Of a stretch of DNA of 64,000 bases, positions 52,232 through 60,795 are shown piece after piece. A model generated the notes under the pieces. It worked only from the letters and a program-made list of their open reading frames with translations. It ran no database searches and had not been told where the DNA came from. The DNA comes from Streptomyces cirratus (GTDB lineage: Bacteria > Actinomycetota > Actinomycetes > Streptomycetales > Streptomycetaceae). The stretch is from the NCBI RefSeq assembly GCF_014650775.1, contig NZ_BMVP01000016.1, positions 1 through 64,000 of the forward strand, written 5' to 3'. Every line of letters begins with the position of its first letter. The first letter of the stretch is position 1. The position numbers and the translations under genes are program-made.

Positions 52232-52891
52232 GTGGAGGAGCCCGAGCAGTCGTCGCCGTCCCCCCGACGGGCCCTGGGTCCGCTCGCGCGGGAGCTCGCC
52301 GCGCTGCCGCCCTCCCTCGGCCCGGTCCGGCTGATCGGCGTCGACGGGCACGCCGGATCCGGCAAGAGCACCTTCGCGCAGCACCTCGCCGAGGCCCTGG
52401 GCGGCGCCCCCGTGCTGCACCTGGACGACGTCGCCACGCACGAGGAGCTGTTCGACTGGTTCGGTCGGCTCAGCGCCCAGGTCCTGGAGCCGCTCGCGGC
52501 CGGCCGGCCCGCCCACTGGGCCCCGTACGACTGGGTACTGCGCCGGTTCGGCCCGCGGCGAGTGCTGGAGCCGGTCCCGGTGCTGATCGTCGAGGGGGTC
52601 GGGGCGGGCCGGCGGATGCTGCGCCCGTGGCTGGCGCGGCTGCTGTGGATGGAGACGCCGCGCGAGGTGTCCTGGGTGCGCGGGCGAAGCCGGGACGGGC
52701 GTGAACTTCACGGTTTCTGGGACGAATGGGAGCGCGCCGAGCTCGCGCACTTCTCGGACGACCCTTCGCGCCCCTTCGCCGACACCCTGGTGCGCCAGAG
52801 CGGTACGGGATACGAGTGGACTTCCGGGGCTCCTGGGACCGTGCGGACCCCGGCTTCGGTCACCGAACGTCACGGACTCCCCCGGGCCTGA
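52232..52891 (+). CDS. P-loop kinase, uridine-kinase-like
   Basis: A 219-residue soluble protein. The P-loop is GVDGHAGSGKST (about residues 36-47), followed by APVLHLDDVATHEELFDWFGRL and a VLIVEGVGAG strand, as in uridine kinase-like and panthothenate-kinase-like P-loop proteins. The end (residues 160-219) has no recognised motif. The start is the GTG at 52232. Substrate not readable. It is divergent from the peptidase gene. Confidence 0.85.
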   Translation: MEEPEQSSPSPRRALGPLARELAALPPSLGPVRLIGVDGHAGSGKSTFAQHLAEALGGAPVLHLDDVATHEELFDWFGRLSAQVLEPLAAGRPAHWAPYDWVLRRFGPRRVLEPVPVLIVEGVGAGRRMLRPWLARLLWMETPREVSWVRGRSRDGRELHGFWDEWERAELAHFSDDPSRPFADTLVRQSGTGYEWTSGAPGTVRTPASVTERHGLPRA

Positions 52892-52934
52892 GAGCCGCCC
52901 CCGCCGGCCCGCCGCCGGGGGTCCCCCGCGCCGC

Positions 52935-52964
52935 TTGACCCCGCCCCCGCGACGGCCTTACGTT
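52935..52964 (+). promoter_or_regulatory. Putative promoter of the small RNA
   Basis: TTGACC (52935-52940) and TACGTT (52959-52964), 18 bp apart, a reasonable HrdB-type match. The predicted start lies a few bases before two stable hairpins. Confidence 0.6.
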
Positions 52965-52970
52965 CTGAAT

Positions 52971-53040
52971 GCGCGGTCCCCAAGGACCGCAGCGGACGCG
53001 AAGCCCCCGATTGTTCCCCCGTGATCGGGGGCTTCGTTCT
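52971..53040 (+). ncRNA. Candidate small RNA, 6C RNA-like
   Basis: A promoter match is followed within 10 bases by a 7-bp hairpin (52973-52979 with 52984-52990, loop CCAA) and then a 12-bp hairpin (53000-53011 with 53024-53035, loop with CCCCC) running into TTCT. C-rich hairpin loops in two stem-loops ending in a terminator recall the actinobacterial 6C RNA, although the C-runs here are four to five. It could instead be a different stand-alone sRNA, or the terminator alone. Confidence 0.6.
53000..53035 (+). terminator. Terminal hairpin of the small RNA
   Basis: 12-bp perfect stem GAAGCCCCCGAT/ATCGGGGGCTTC with a 12-nt loop, followed by GTTCT. It also lies downstream of the kinase gene and could terminate it. 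Confidence 0.75.
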
Positions 53041-53259
53041 GTCCGGGCACGGCCCGCGGGCGGTCGGGCGCGACCACGATGCCCTCCACTTCCCTCACCC
53101 TGAGTCACCGCGAGGGTCCGGGAGGGACTCCCGACCCGCGGCCGCCGCACCCTGGGTCAGGAGCGTCACCGCAGGTAGGATGCAGCCCTGATTTCATCGG
53201 CATGGTGGACAACTCACGGGATCTCCCCGCGGGTTGCCGCGCACCACGGGGGCAGGCTT

Positions 53260-55215
53260 GTGGGGGATGTGATGGACTTCGGCATGCCGGGCAGCACCCA
53301 CGCCCCGGCCGAACTCGCCTGGCTGCGCGGGGTCGACGCCTGCACCATGGGCGCCTATCCGCAGGCCGAGGAGGAGTTCCGCACGGCGGTGCGGCTCGAT
53401 CCCGCGATGGCCGACGCGTGGCTGGGCCTGCACGCGCTCAGGGCGGACACCACCAACGCGCTGTTACGCATGTACGCGCACCGGGACCGCTTCGGCGAGC
53501 AGCGCGCCCGGCACCGCAGGACGCTGAACTCCTGGTATTGGCTGGGCTGGTGGGTGCAGCCGGTGCTGGAGAGCCGACGTGACCTGCTGCTCGCCCACGC
53601 CTCGCACTGGCTGGACGGCCGCCACGTGCCCGAGCTGGACCAGGCGCTGGCCGCTCTGCCCCCGGTCGACACCGATCCGCAGGTCCGCTTCCTGCACGCC
53701 TGCCGCGCCTACCTGGTCAAGGACTGGGAGCAGCTGGTGCGCCACACCGAGCCGCTGGTGGACGATCCGCAACTGGGCATCGAGGCACGTCTGTTCGGCG
53801 GGATGGCCCGGGTCCGGCTGGAGATGTACGGGCAGGCGGAACCGATGCTCGCGGCAGCGCTGATGCGCTGCCGCAGCGAGCAGCCGCAGCGCAAGGAGCT
53901 GCGGTACTGGCTGGCGCGGGCCCACGAGGGGACGGGCCGCAGCGCCGCCGCGCTCCCGCTGTACCGGGCGGTGCACAGGGTGGATCCGGCCTTCATGGAC
54001 ACCGCCGCCCGCCTGACGGCGATCGCCGACAGCAGCGACCCCGACGACATGGCGGGTTACGCCGCCTACGGGCACTCCGGCGAGGGCTTCGCCGGGCACG
54101 GGCCGGCCCCGGCGGGCGGGGACCTGGCGGCGGTGGCCCTCGGCGGCGGGGGTGGCGCCCCCGCGCAGGACACCGCCGCGGACGGCCAGGCGGAGCCCGA
54201 CCCGCTGCTCCCCGACCCGTCGGAGCCCCGGTTCGGGCCGCCGGGCGGGGGCCGGCCCGAGGGCATGCGCCACCGGGCGGCCTTACCGGCCCAGGGCGCC
54301 CCTGTGGGGGTTCCCGCGGGGCCCGCCGATCCGCGGGCGCTGGCGCAGGCGCTCGCGGAGCTGGAGCGGATGGTGGGGCTGGAGCCCGTCAAGCGTCAGG
54401 TGAAGGCCCTCTCGGCGCAGCTGCACATGTCCAGGCTGCGGGCGGGCCAGGGGCTCCCGGTGCAGCCGCCCAAGCGGCACTTCGTCTTCTCGGGACCCTC
54501 CGGTACGGGCAAGACCACGGTGGCCCGGATCCTGGGCCGGGTCTTCTACGCGCTCGGCCTGCTGGGCGGCGATCACCTGGTGGAGGCCCAGCGGGCCGAT
54601 CTGGTGGGCGAGTTCCTGGGGCAGACGGCCGTGAAGGCGAACGAGCTGATCGATTCGGCGATCGGCGGGGTGCTGTTCGTGGACGAGGCGTACAGCCTGT
54701 CGAACTCCGGTTACAGCAAGGGCGACGCGTACGGCGACGAGGCGTTACAGGTGCTGCTCAAGCGGGCGGAGGACAACCGCGACCACCTCGTGGTCATCCT
54801 CGCGGGCTACCCGGCCGGGATGGATCGGCTGCTGAGCACCAACCCGGGGCTCTCCTCGCGGTTCACGACCCGGGTGGACTTCCCGAGTTACCGGCCCCTC
54901 GAACTGACCGCGATCGGCGAGGTGCTGGCGGACGGCAACGGCGACCGCTGGGACGAGGAGGCGCTGGAGGAGCTGCGCAGCATCAGTGGGCACGTGGTCG
55001 AGCAGGGCTGGATCGACGAGCTGGGCAACGGCCGGTTCCTGCGCACGCTCTACGAGAAGAGCTGCGCCTACCGGGACCTGCGCCTGGCCGGCTTCGCCGG
55101 TGACCCCTCCCGGGACGACCTGTCGACGCTGCGGCTGGCGGACCTGATGCAGGCGTACGGCGAGGTCCTCTCCGGCCGGGGCCCCCAAGAACGCCCGGAA
55201 CCCCCGCCGTTGTAG
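53260..55215 (+). CDS. EccA/CbbX-like AAA+ ATPase with TPR-type N-terminus
   Basis: A 651-residue protein with the EccA layout. The N-terminal half (residues 15-265) is TPR-like helical. A Pro/Gly-rich linker (about 270-355) leads to a CbbX-type AAA+ domain with Walker A GPSGTGKTT (about 412), Walker B GVLFVDEAYS (about 469) and an arginine-finger region SRFTTRVDFPSY. EccA proteins serve ESX/type VII secretion, but no other ESX gene is in this window. The gene contains three TTA codons, at residues 69, 342 and 496, so translation should depend on the bldA leucyl-tRNA. The GTG start at 53260 or an ATG four codons later are both possible. Confidence 0.88.
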   Translation: MGDVMDFGMPGSTHAPAELAWLRGVDACTMGAYPQAEEEFRTAVRLDPAMADAWLGLHALRADTTNALLRMYAHRDRFGEQRARHRRTLNSWYWLGWWVQPVLESRRDLLLAHASHWLDGRHVPELDQALAALPPVDTDPQVRFLHACRAYLVKDWEQLVRHTEPLVDDPQLGIEARLFGGMARVRLEMYGQAEPMLAAALMRCRSEQPQRKELRYWLARAHEGTGRSAAALPLYRAVHRVDPAFMDTAARLTAIADSSDPDDMAGYAAYGHSGEGFAGHGPAPAGGDLAAVALGGGGGAPAQDTAADGQAEPDPLLPDPSEPRFGPPGGGRPEGMRHRAALPAQGAPVGVPAGPADPRALAQALAELERMVGLEPVKRQVKALSAQLHMSRLRAGQGLPVQPPKRHFVFSGPSGTGKTTVARILGRVFYALGLLGGDHLVEAQRADLVGEFLGQTAVKANELIDSAIGGVLFVDEAYSLSNSGYSKGDAYGDEALQVLLKRAEDNRDHLVVILAGYPAGMDRLLSTNPGLSSRFTTRVDFPSYRPLELTAIGEVLADGNGDRWDEEALEELRSISGHVVEQGWIDELGNGRFLRTLYEKSCAYRDLRLAGFAGDPSRDDLSTLRLADLMQAYGEVLSGRGPQERPEPPPL

Positions 55216-55276
55216 CGACACCGCCGCCGGATCCGGTCCACGGCACACGTTCGCCCGAGGCGGATGACCTGCCTGC

Positions 55277-55860
55277 ATGGTGAGGGAGGGGGCCGGGCGC
55301 ACCGGCACGGATCCGGACGGTGGGGGCCGGGAGTCCACCCGCTCGTGGGTCGAGGGGCAACTGTCCGAGGGCGAGTACCTGGAACGAGCGGTACGGCTGC
55401 GCGACGGTTGGACGTCGCAGATGCGCCGGCCGGACCTGCGCGGGCCGGACGGCCCGCGCTCACTGGTCCTGCGGTGCTTCGTCAAGCCCTTCTTCGTCCG
55501 GCACGCGCGGGGCCTGCTGACCCGTGAGGCGGCCGTCCTGCGCCTGCTCGGCGGCAGCGGTGTGCCCGCGGCCACCCTCGTGGCGGTGGACGCGACGGCG
55601 CAGCACTGCGACCACCCGTCCCTGCTGATGACCCTGCTGCCGGGGGCCGTACGCCTGGGTGATCAGGCCGTCGGCGGGACCCTGGCCGAAGACCCCGCCG
55701 AGCACCTCTACCGGCGGCTGCTGGACGCCCTGGGCTCGCCCCCGACGCCGAGAAGGTGGCCGTGCCCTGGCGGGAGCTGGGCCGGACCGACCTGGCCGCC
55801 GGGGTTGTGCCCCGGCGGCTCGAGGGGTACGTCCGGGCCCTGTTCGACCGCTACGCCTGA
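55277..55860 (+). pseudogene. Truncated phosphotransferase, frame-shifted into unrelated-looking tail
   Basis: The frame starting ATG at 55277 encodes about 155 residues with the N-lobe of an APH-like kinase (LRCFVKPFFVRHARGLLTREAAVLRLLGGSGVPAATLVAVDA) and then becomes non-protein-like after LLDALGS near 55740. In the next frame a natural-looking end follows: GLAPDAEKVAVPWRELGRTDLAAG to RALFDRYA and stop at 55860. The catalytic loop (HGDxxxxN) and metal site are missing. It is therefore either a kinase that lost its C-lobe by deletion, or a kinase fragment joined to the end of another gene. It is unlikely to be active. Confidence 0.65.
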
Positions 55861-55871
55861 GCGGGGGGGGC

Positions 55872-56948
55872 TCAGCCCGCCATGGCGTCCTCCGGGGCGG
55901 GAGCCCGGCGGACCGCCGGCGGCGTGCGGTGGGCGGGGTCGCGGACCTCGCCGACCAGCATCTCCAGGACGTCCTCCATGGCGACCAGGCCCAGTACCCG
56001 GCCGCCCGGGCCGGCGACCTGCGCCAGGTGGGTGGCGTCGCGGCGCATGACGGTCAGCGCGTCGTCCAGCGGCAGGGTGGAGGACAGGGTCGTCATCCGG
56101 CGCCAGACCCTCTGGGGTACGGCCCGCTCCCGCTCCTCCAGGTCCAGTACGTCCTTCACGTGCAGGTAGCCCATGAAGGCGCCGTTGCCGGAGCGTACGG
56201 GGAAGCGCGAGTAGCCCGTCCGCACGGTCAGTTGTTCGATCTGCCGTGGCGTGACGTCGGGGCCGACGGTGACGAGCCGGTCCCGGGCGAGGAGGACGTC
56301 GGTGACGGGCCGGGTGCCCAGTTCCAGGGCGTCCTCCAGACGCTCCTGTTCGACCGGCTCCAGGAGCCCGGCCTGCCGGGAGTCCTTGAGGAGCCGGCCG
56401 AGCTGGGCGCTGGTGTACACGGCTTCGACCTCGTCCTTGGGCTCGACCTTGAAGAGCCGAAGGACGGAGGTGGCGCAGGCGCCGAGCGCGGTGGTGACCG
56501 GCCCGCACAGGCGGGCGAAGGCGACCAGGCCGGGGCTGAACCACAGGGCGGTCTTCTCGGGGGCGGCCATGGCCAGGTTCTTCGGCACCATCTCGCCGAT
56601 GACCAGGTGGAGGAAGACCACGGCGGCGAGCGCGACGGCGTAGCCGAGCGGGTGGACCAGGCCCTCCGGGACGTGGACGGCGTGGAAGAGGGGCTCCAGC
56701 AGCCGGGCCACGGTGGGTTCGGCGACCGCGCCGAGCGTCAGCGAGCACAGGGTGATGCCGAACTGCGCGGCGGCCATCATGCGGGGCAGGTTCTCCAGGC
56801 CGTGCAGCACCTGGCGGGCCCGCTTGGAGCCGGCCGCGAGGGGTTCGATCTGGCTGCGGCGTACGGAGACCAGGGCGAACTCGGCTCCGACGAAGAATCC
56901 GTTGGCCAGGACGAGCAGCAGGGCGAAGAGCAGTTGGAGCGCGATCAC
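55872..56948 (-). CDS. Hemolysin-like protein: DUF21 membrane domain with CBS pair
   Basis: A 358-residue CNNM/CorC-like membrane protein. The DUF21 domain with three to four helices (ALQLLFALLLVLANGFFVGAEFALV onward, to about residue 190) is followed by a CBS pair. The CorC_HlyC C-terminal domain of its neighbour is absent. Such pairs are thought to handle Mg2+/Co2+ efflux. The gene starts 4 bp inside the end of the next gene upstream (ATG of this gene overlaps the stop), so both are co-translated. Its last residues are Pro/Arg-rich. Confidence 0.9.
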   Translation of the reverse strand: MIALQLLFALLLVLANGFFVGAEFALVSVRRSQIEPLAAGSKRARQVLHGLENLPRMMAAAQFGITLCSLTLGAVAEPTVARLLEPLFHAVHVPEGLVHPLGYAVALAAVVFLHLVIGEMVPKNLAMAAPEKTALWFSPGLVAFARLCGPVTTALGACATSVLRLFKVEPKDEVEAVYTSAQLGRLLKDSRQAGLLEPVEQERLEDALELGTRPVTDVLLARDRLVTVGPDVTPRQIEQLTVRTGYSRFPVRSGNGAFMGYLHVKDVLDLEERERAVPQRVWRRMTTLSSTLPLDDALTVMRRDATHLAQVAGPGGRVLGLVAMEDVLEMLVGEVRDPAHRTPPAVRRAPAPEDAMAG

Positions 56949-58294
56949 CGGCCGACCGCCTCGAGTTCGGCGGGAGCGGTGAGCGGGGCGGTGCGCACGA
57001 GCCGGACCCGTTCGGCCCGGTAGCGGCGGACCTGGCGGACGGACAGCTTCCAGCCGGGGAGTTCGGCGCGGTCCCCGGGGGCGGGGATCCGGCCGAGCAG
57101 GTCGGCGACGAGACCGGCGACGGTCTCGTACGGGCCTTCGGGTACCTCCAGGCCTATCCGGCGCAGGGTGTGCACGCGGCAGCTTCCGTCGGCCTCCCAG
57201 GACGGGCGGCCGTCCTCGGCGGGCACGGCTGCCAGCTCGGGGCTGTCGTCCTCCGCGAGGTCGTGCTCGTCGCGGACCTCGCCGACGAGTTCTTCCACGA
57301 TGTCCTCCAGGGTGACGACACCGGCGGTGCCGCCGTACTCGTCGACGACGACGGCCATCGGCTGTTCGCTGCGCAGCCGCTCCAGCAGCGGCTGTACCGG
57401 CAGGGAGCCGGGCACCAGCAGCGGGGCGACGCAGATACGGGTCACGGTGGTGCGGGCGCGTTCCGCCTCGGGTACGGCGAGGGCGTCCTTGAGGTGGACG
57501 ACGCCGGTGATCTCGTCGATGCGCTCGCGGTAGACGGGGAAACGGGACAGGCCGGTGGCCCGGGTCAGGTTGAGCACGTCGGCCGCCGTGGCGGTGTGCT
57601 GGAGGGCGCTGACCTTCACCCGGGGCGTCATCACGTGTTGGGCCGTGAGCCCGCCCAGGGACAGGGTCCGTACGAACAGGTCGGCGGTGTCCTGCTCCAG
57701 GGCGCCGGCCTGGGCCGAATGGCGGACCAGGGAGACGAGCTCGCCGGGGGTGCGGGCGGACGCCATCTCCTCGGCCGGCTCCACGCCGAGCGCCCGTACG
57801 AGACGGTTCGCCACGGCGTTCAGTGCCGCGATGACCGGTCGGAAGGCGCGGGAGAAGGACTGCTGCGGTCCGGCGACGAACCGGGCCACCTGGAGCGGCC
57901 GGGAGACCGCCCAGTTCTTCGGCACGAGTTCGCCGACGACCATCTGGACGGCGGAGGCGAGCAGCATCCCGATGACGACGGCGACGCCGGAGACGGCTCC
58001 CGGGGGCAGGCCGGTCGCGCCGAGCGGCCTCGACAGCAGAGCCGCGAGGGCCGGTTCGGCGAGCATGCCGACGACCAGGGAGGTGATGGTGATGCCGAGC
58101 TGGGTGCCGGAGAGCTGGAAGGACAGCTCGCGCAGGGCGCTGACGACCGTGCGGGCACGGCGGTCACCGTCGGCGGCGGCGCGTTCCGCCTCGGGGCGTT
58201 CCACGGTGACGAGGCCGAACTCGGCCGCCACGAAGAAGCCGTTGGCGAGGATCAGGGCGAATGCCGCCACGAGAAGGAGTAGCGGGATGGTCAT
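56945..58294 (-). CDS. Hemolysin-like protein: DUF21, CBS pair and CorC_HlyC domain
   Basis: A 449-residue membrane protein with the DUF21 domain (ANGFFVAAEFGLVTVERPEAERAA onward), a CBS pair (HVMTPRVKVSALQHTATAADVLNLTRATGLSRFPVYRE; VTLEDIVEELVGEVRDEHD) and a C-terminal transporter-associated CorC_HlyC domain (about 355-440). Tandem genes for a long and a short member are usual in actinobacteria. The predicted role is divalent cation export or sensing. It is the upstream gene of the pair, with the 358-residue gene overlapping it by 4 bp. Confidence 0.92.
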   Translation of the reverse strand: MTIPLLLLVAAFALILANGFFVAAEFGLVTVERPEAERAAADGDRRARTVVSALRELSFQLSGTQLGITITSLVVGMLAEPALAALLSRPLGATGLPPGAVSGVAVVIGMLLASAVQMVVGELVPKNWAVSRPLQVARFVAGPQQSFSRAFRPVIAALNAVANRLVRALGVEPAEEMASARTPGELVSLVRHSAQAGALEQDTADLFVRTLSLGGLTAQHVMTPRVKVSALQHTATAADVLNLTRATGLSRFPVYRERIDEITGVVHLKDALAVPEAERARTTVTRICVAPLLVPGSLPVQPLLERLRSEQPMAVVVDEYGGTAGVVTLEDIVEELVGEVRDEHDLAEDDSPELAAVPAEDGRPSWEADGSCRVHTLRRIGLEVPEGPYETVAGLVADLLGRIPAPGDRAELPGWKLSVRQVRRYRAERVRLVRTAPLTAPAELEAVGR

Positions 58295-58490
58295 GCCGCC
58301 GCCTCCACGGGGAGGGCGGCGCGGGTACTACCGGACGATCCGTCCATTGCTGGAGGGAGTCACTCCTCAAGTCGCAGTTGCCCACGGGCCACGGGGTCCG
58401 GGGCCGGTGGGAGGGCGCACGGCTGCGCCCCGCCACCAGGGTAGTCATTGGGATCGCCGCCGCAATGGGACGCAGCGGTGATGCCCGGGC

Positions 58491-58952
58491 TCAGTGGTCC
58501 TTCGTGCCGGTTCCGTGGCTTTCGGCGAGGGCGCGCAGGGCGCGCGCGTCGCTGATGGCCCGGGCCTTGGCGATGCCGGGCTGGATGCCGAGGACGGGCA
58601 GGCTGGTGCCGTCGCTCAGGTCCAGGAAGACCCAGGGGTCGCCCGGACGGAGGTTCACCCGCAGGATCTGCGCCCACTCCAGGCGGCGGGTGCGGGTGAG
58701 GTTGACGACGGTGACCCCGGCTTCGTCCGCGGACACCTTGGGGCGGCTGAGCAGGACGAGGACGGAGCTGAGCAGGAGCGCGGTGAAGACGAAGCTGATC
58801 CGCTCCCCGGGGTGCAGGTCCAGGAGCAGGGCGATCGCCGTGATGGTGACGAAGATGGCGAGGCCGGCGCCCAGCAGGACGGCCCGCGTGCGGGTCGGCC
58901 GGAAGGTGACCGGCAGGGCGGGCGGTTCGGGCTGGGCGGCGGCGTCGGCCAT
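58491..58952 (-). CDS. PH-domain membrane protein
   Basis: A 153-residue protein with two transmembrane helices close together (residues 27-45, VLLGAGLAIFVTITAIALLL, and 53-69) and a C-terminal bacterial PH-like domain (VSADEAGVTVVNLTRTRRLEWAQILRVNLRPGDPWVFLDLSDG). This arrangement is common and small in actinobacteria; function is not known. It is downstream of hisG on the same strand (64 bp) and may be the last gene of the histidine/riboflavin run. Confidence 0.85.
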   Translation of the reverse strand: MADAAAQPEPPALPVTFRPTRTRAVLLGAGLAIFVTITAIALLLDLHPGERISFVFTALLLSSVLVLLSRPKVSADEAGVTVVNLTRTRRLEWAQILRVNLRPGDPWVFLDLSDGTSLPVLGIQPGIAKARAISDARALRALAESHGTGTKDH

Positions 58953-59016
58953 GGTGTGCGCTCGGTTCTGCGAGGTGCCGGCAGTGACGAGAGGGGTGTC
59001 AGTGACGGGTGGGGTA

Positions 59017-59865
59017 TCAGAGACGGCAGGCGTGGATCGAGGTGGTGAGGATGGCGCGCGCGCCGAGCTCGTACAGGTCGTCCATGATCCGCTGGGCTTC
59101 CTTGGCGGGAACCATGGCGCGGACCGCGACCCAGCCCTCGTTGTGCAGCGGGGAGACGGTCGGCGACTCCAGGCCGGGGGTGAGGGCGACCGCGCGCTCC
59201 AGGTGCTCGGCGCGGCAGTCGTAGTCCATCATCACGTAGCTGCGGGCCACCAGGACGCCCTGGAGGCGGCGCAGGAACTGCTGGGCCTGCGGGTCGTCCG
59301 GGTCGGTTCCGTTGCCGCGGATGACGACGGCCTCGGAGGTGAGGATGGGCTCGCCGATGACTTCGAGGCCGGCGTTGCGCAGGCTGGTGCCGGTCTCCAC
59401 GACGTCCGCGATGATCTGGGCGACGCCGAGCTGGATGGCGGTCTCGACCGCGCCGTCGAGGTGGACGACGGAGGCGTCGATGCCCTTGTCGGCGAGGTGC
59501 TTGGCGACGATCCCCTCGTACGAGGTCGCGATCGTCATCCCGGCGAAGTCCTCGGGGCCCTTCGCAGTGCCGGGCAGGGTGGCGTAGCGGAAGGTGGACC
59601 GGCCGAAGTTCAGCGGCAGGATCTCCTCGGCGCTGGCGCCGGAGTCGAGCAGCAGGTCCCGGCCGGTGATGCCGATGTCGAGCTTGCCGGAGGACACGTA
59701 GATCGCGATGTCCTTGGGGCGGAGGTAGAAGAACTCGACCTCGTTCTCGGGGTCGACGACCACGAGCTCCTTGGACTCCTTGCGCATCCGGTAGCCGGCC
59801 TCATGGAGCATCGCCGACGCCGGTCCGGAGAGTGAACCCTTGTTGGGGACGGCGATGCGCAGCAT
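59017..59865 (-). CDS. hisG: ATP phosphoribosyltransferase
   Basis: A 282-residue long-form HisG. It catalyses the first step of histidine biosynthesis, joining ATP and PRPP. The catalytic domain begins MLRIAVPNKGSLSGPA, and PRPP-binding residues appear in DIVVETGTSLRNAGLEVI-type context (IIADVVETGTSL). The C-terminal ACT-like regulatory domain (LTPGLESPTVSPLHNEGWVAVRAMV) is present, which in this form allows histidine feedback inhibition. HisE lies 78 bp upstream on the same strand, as in other actinobacteria. Confidence 0.96.
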   Translation of the reverse strand: MLRIAVPNKGSLSGPASAMLHEAGYRMRKESKELVVVDPENEVEFFYLRPKDIAIYVSSGKLDIGITGRDLLLDSGASAEEILPLNFGRSTFRYATLPGTAKGPEDFAGMTIATSYEGIVAKHLADKGIDASVVHLDGAVETAIQLGVAQIIADVVETGTSLRNAGLEVIGEPILTSEAVVIRGNGTDPDDPQAQQFLRRLQGVLVARSYVMMDYDCRAEHLERAVALTPGLESPTVSPLHNEGWVAVRAMVPAKEAQRIMDDLYELGARAILTTSIHACRL

Positions 59866-59943
59866 GGGGGCTTCCTCGGGTGCGTAGGTTCGTAGGTGCG
59901 AAAAGAGTGGTGCGGGCGGGGGGCCCGCGGGCAGGGCTCCGGC

Positions 59944-60225
59944 CTAGAGGTGCGCGTAGACGTCGTCGAGGGAGATCCCGCGCGCGACCATCATCACCTG
60001 GACGTGGTAGAGCAGCTGGGAGATCTCCTCGGCGGCGGCTTCCTTGCCCTCGTACTCGGCGGCCATCCAGACCTCGGCGGCCTCCTCGACGACCTTCTTG
60101 CCGATGGCATGGACGCCCTTGCCGACGAGCTCGGCGGTGCGGGAGGAGCTGGGGTCGCCGTTGGCGGCCTTGAGCTGGAGCTCGGTGAAGAGCTCTTCGA
60201 AGCTCTTGGAGGGTTTGTTCGCCAT
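59944..60225 (-). CDS. hisE: Phosphoribosyl-ATP pyrophosphatase
   Basis: A 93-residue MazG-like all-helical enzyme. FEELFTELQLKAAN starts it and the metal-binding residues appear in KVVEEAAEVWMAAEYEG. It hydrolyses PR-ATP to PR-AMP, the second step of histidine synthesis. It lies between ribH and hisG on the same strand. It is a free-standing HisE, not fused to HisI. Confidence 0.95.
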   Translation of the reverse strand: MANKPSKSFEELFTELQLKAANGDPSSSRTAELVGKGVHAIGKKVVEEAAEVWMAAEYEGKEAAAEEISQLLYHVQVMMVARGISLDDVYAHL

Positions 60226-60260
60226 GATGGTCCTCAGAATAAGGGGTCCCCCGCCGCCAC

Positions 60261-60746
60261 TCAGCGCCAGGGTTCGCTGACGGTCCGCAGGGTCATGGCG
60301 GTGGAGACGGCGGCGGTGACCGCTTCGTGTCCCTTGTCCTCGTTCGACCCCTCAAGCCCGGCGCGGTCCAGCGCCTGCTCGTCGTTGTCGCAGGTCAGGA
60401 CGCCGAAGCCGACGGGGACTCCGGTGTCGATCGATACCTGTACCAGGCCTTGGGTGACGCCCTGGCAGACGTAGTCGAAGTGCGGGGTGCCGCCGCGGAT
60501 GACCACACCGAGGGCGACGATGGCATCGTAGCCGCGACCGGCCAGTACCTTCGCCACGACCGGCAGCTCGAAGCTGCCGGGGACGCGCAGCAGGGTGGGT
60601 TCGTCGATGCCCAGCTCGTGCAGGGCCCGCAGGGCGCCGTCGACCAGCCCGTCCATGACCTTCTCGTGCCACTGGGCCGCGATCACGGCGACCCGCAGGT
60701 CGCCGCAGTTCTTCACGCTCAGTTCGGGTGCGCCCTTGCCGCTCAC
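60261..60746 (-). CDS. ribH: 6,7-dimethyl-8-ribityllumazine synthase
   Basis: A 161-residue lumazine synthase. Conserved elements are VAVIAAQWHEKVMDGLVDGA, the active-site VPGSFELPVVAK, GVVIRGGTPHFDYVCQGV and the C-terminal EGSNEDKGHEAV. It condenses the ribityl-uracil with the four-carbon unit made by RibBA. It lies 49 bp downstream of ribBA in the riboflavin operon. Confidence 0.97.
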   Translation of the reverse strand: MSGKGAPELSVKNCGDLRVAVIAAQWHEKVMDGLVDGALRALHELGIDEPTLLRVPGSFELPVVAKVLAGRGYDAIVALGVVIRGGTPHFDYVCQGVTQGLVQVSIDTGVPVGFGVLTCDNDEQALDRAGLEGSNEDKGHEAVTAAVSTAMTLRTVSEPWR

Positions 60747-60795
60747 AGCTCTGCTCCTCGTTGTTCGTACGTAGGGGGGTGGGGTGGTGACGGGG

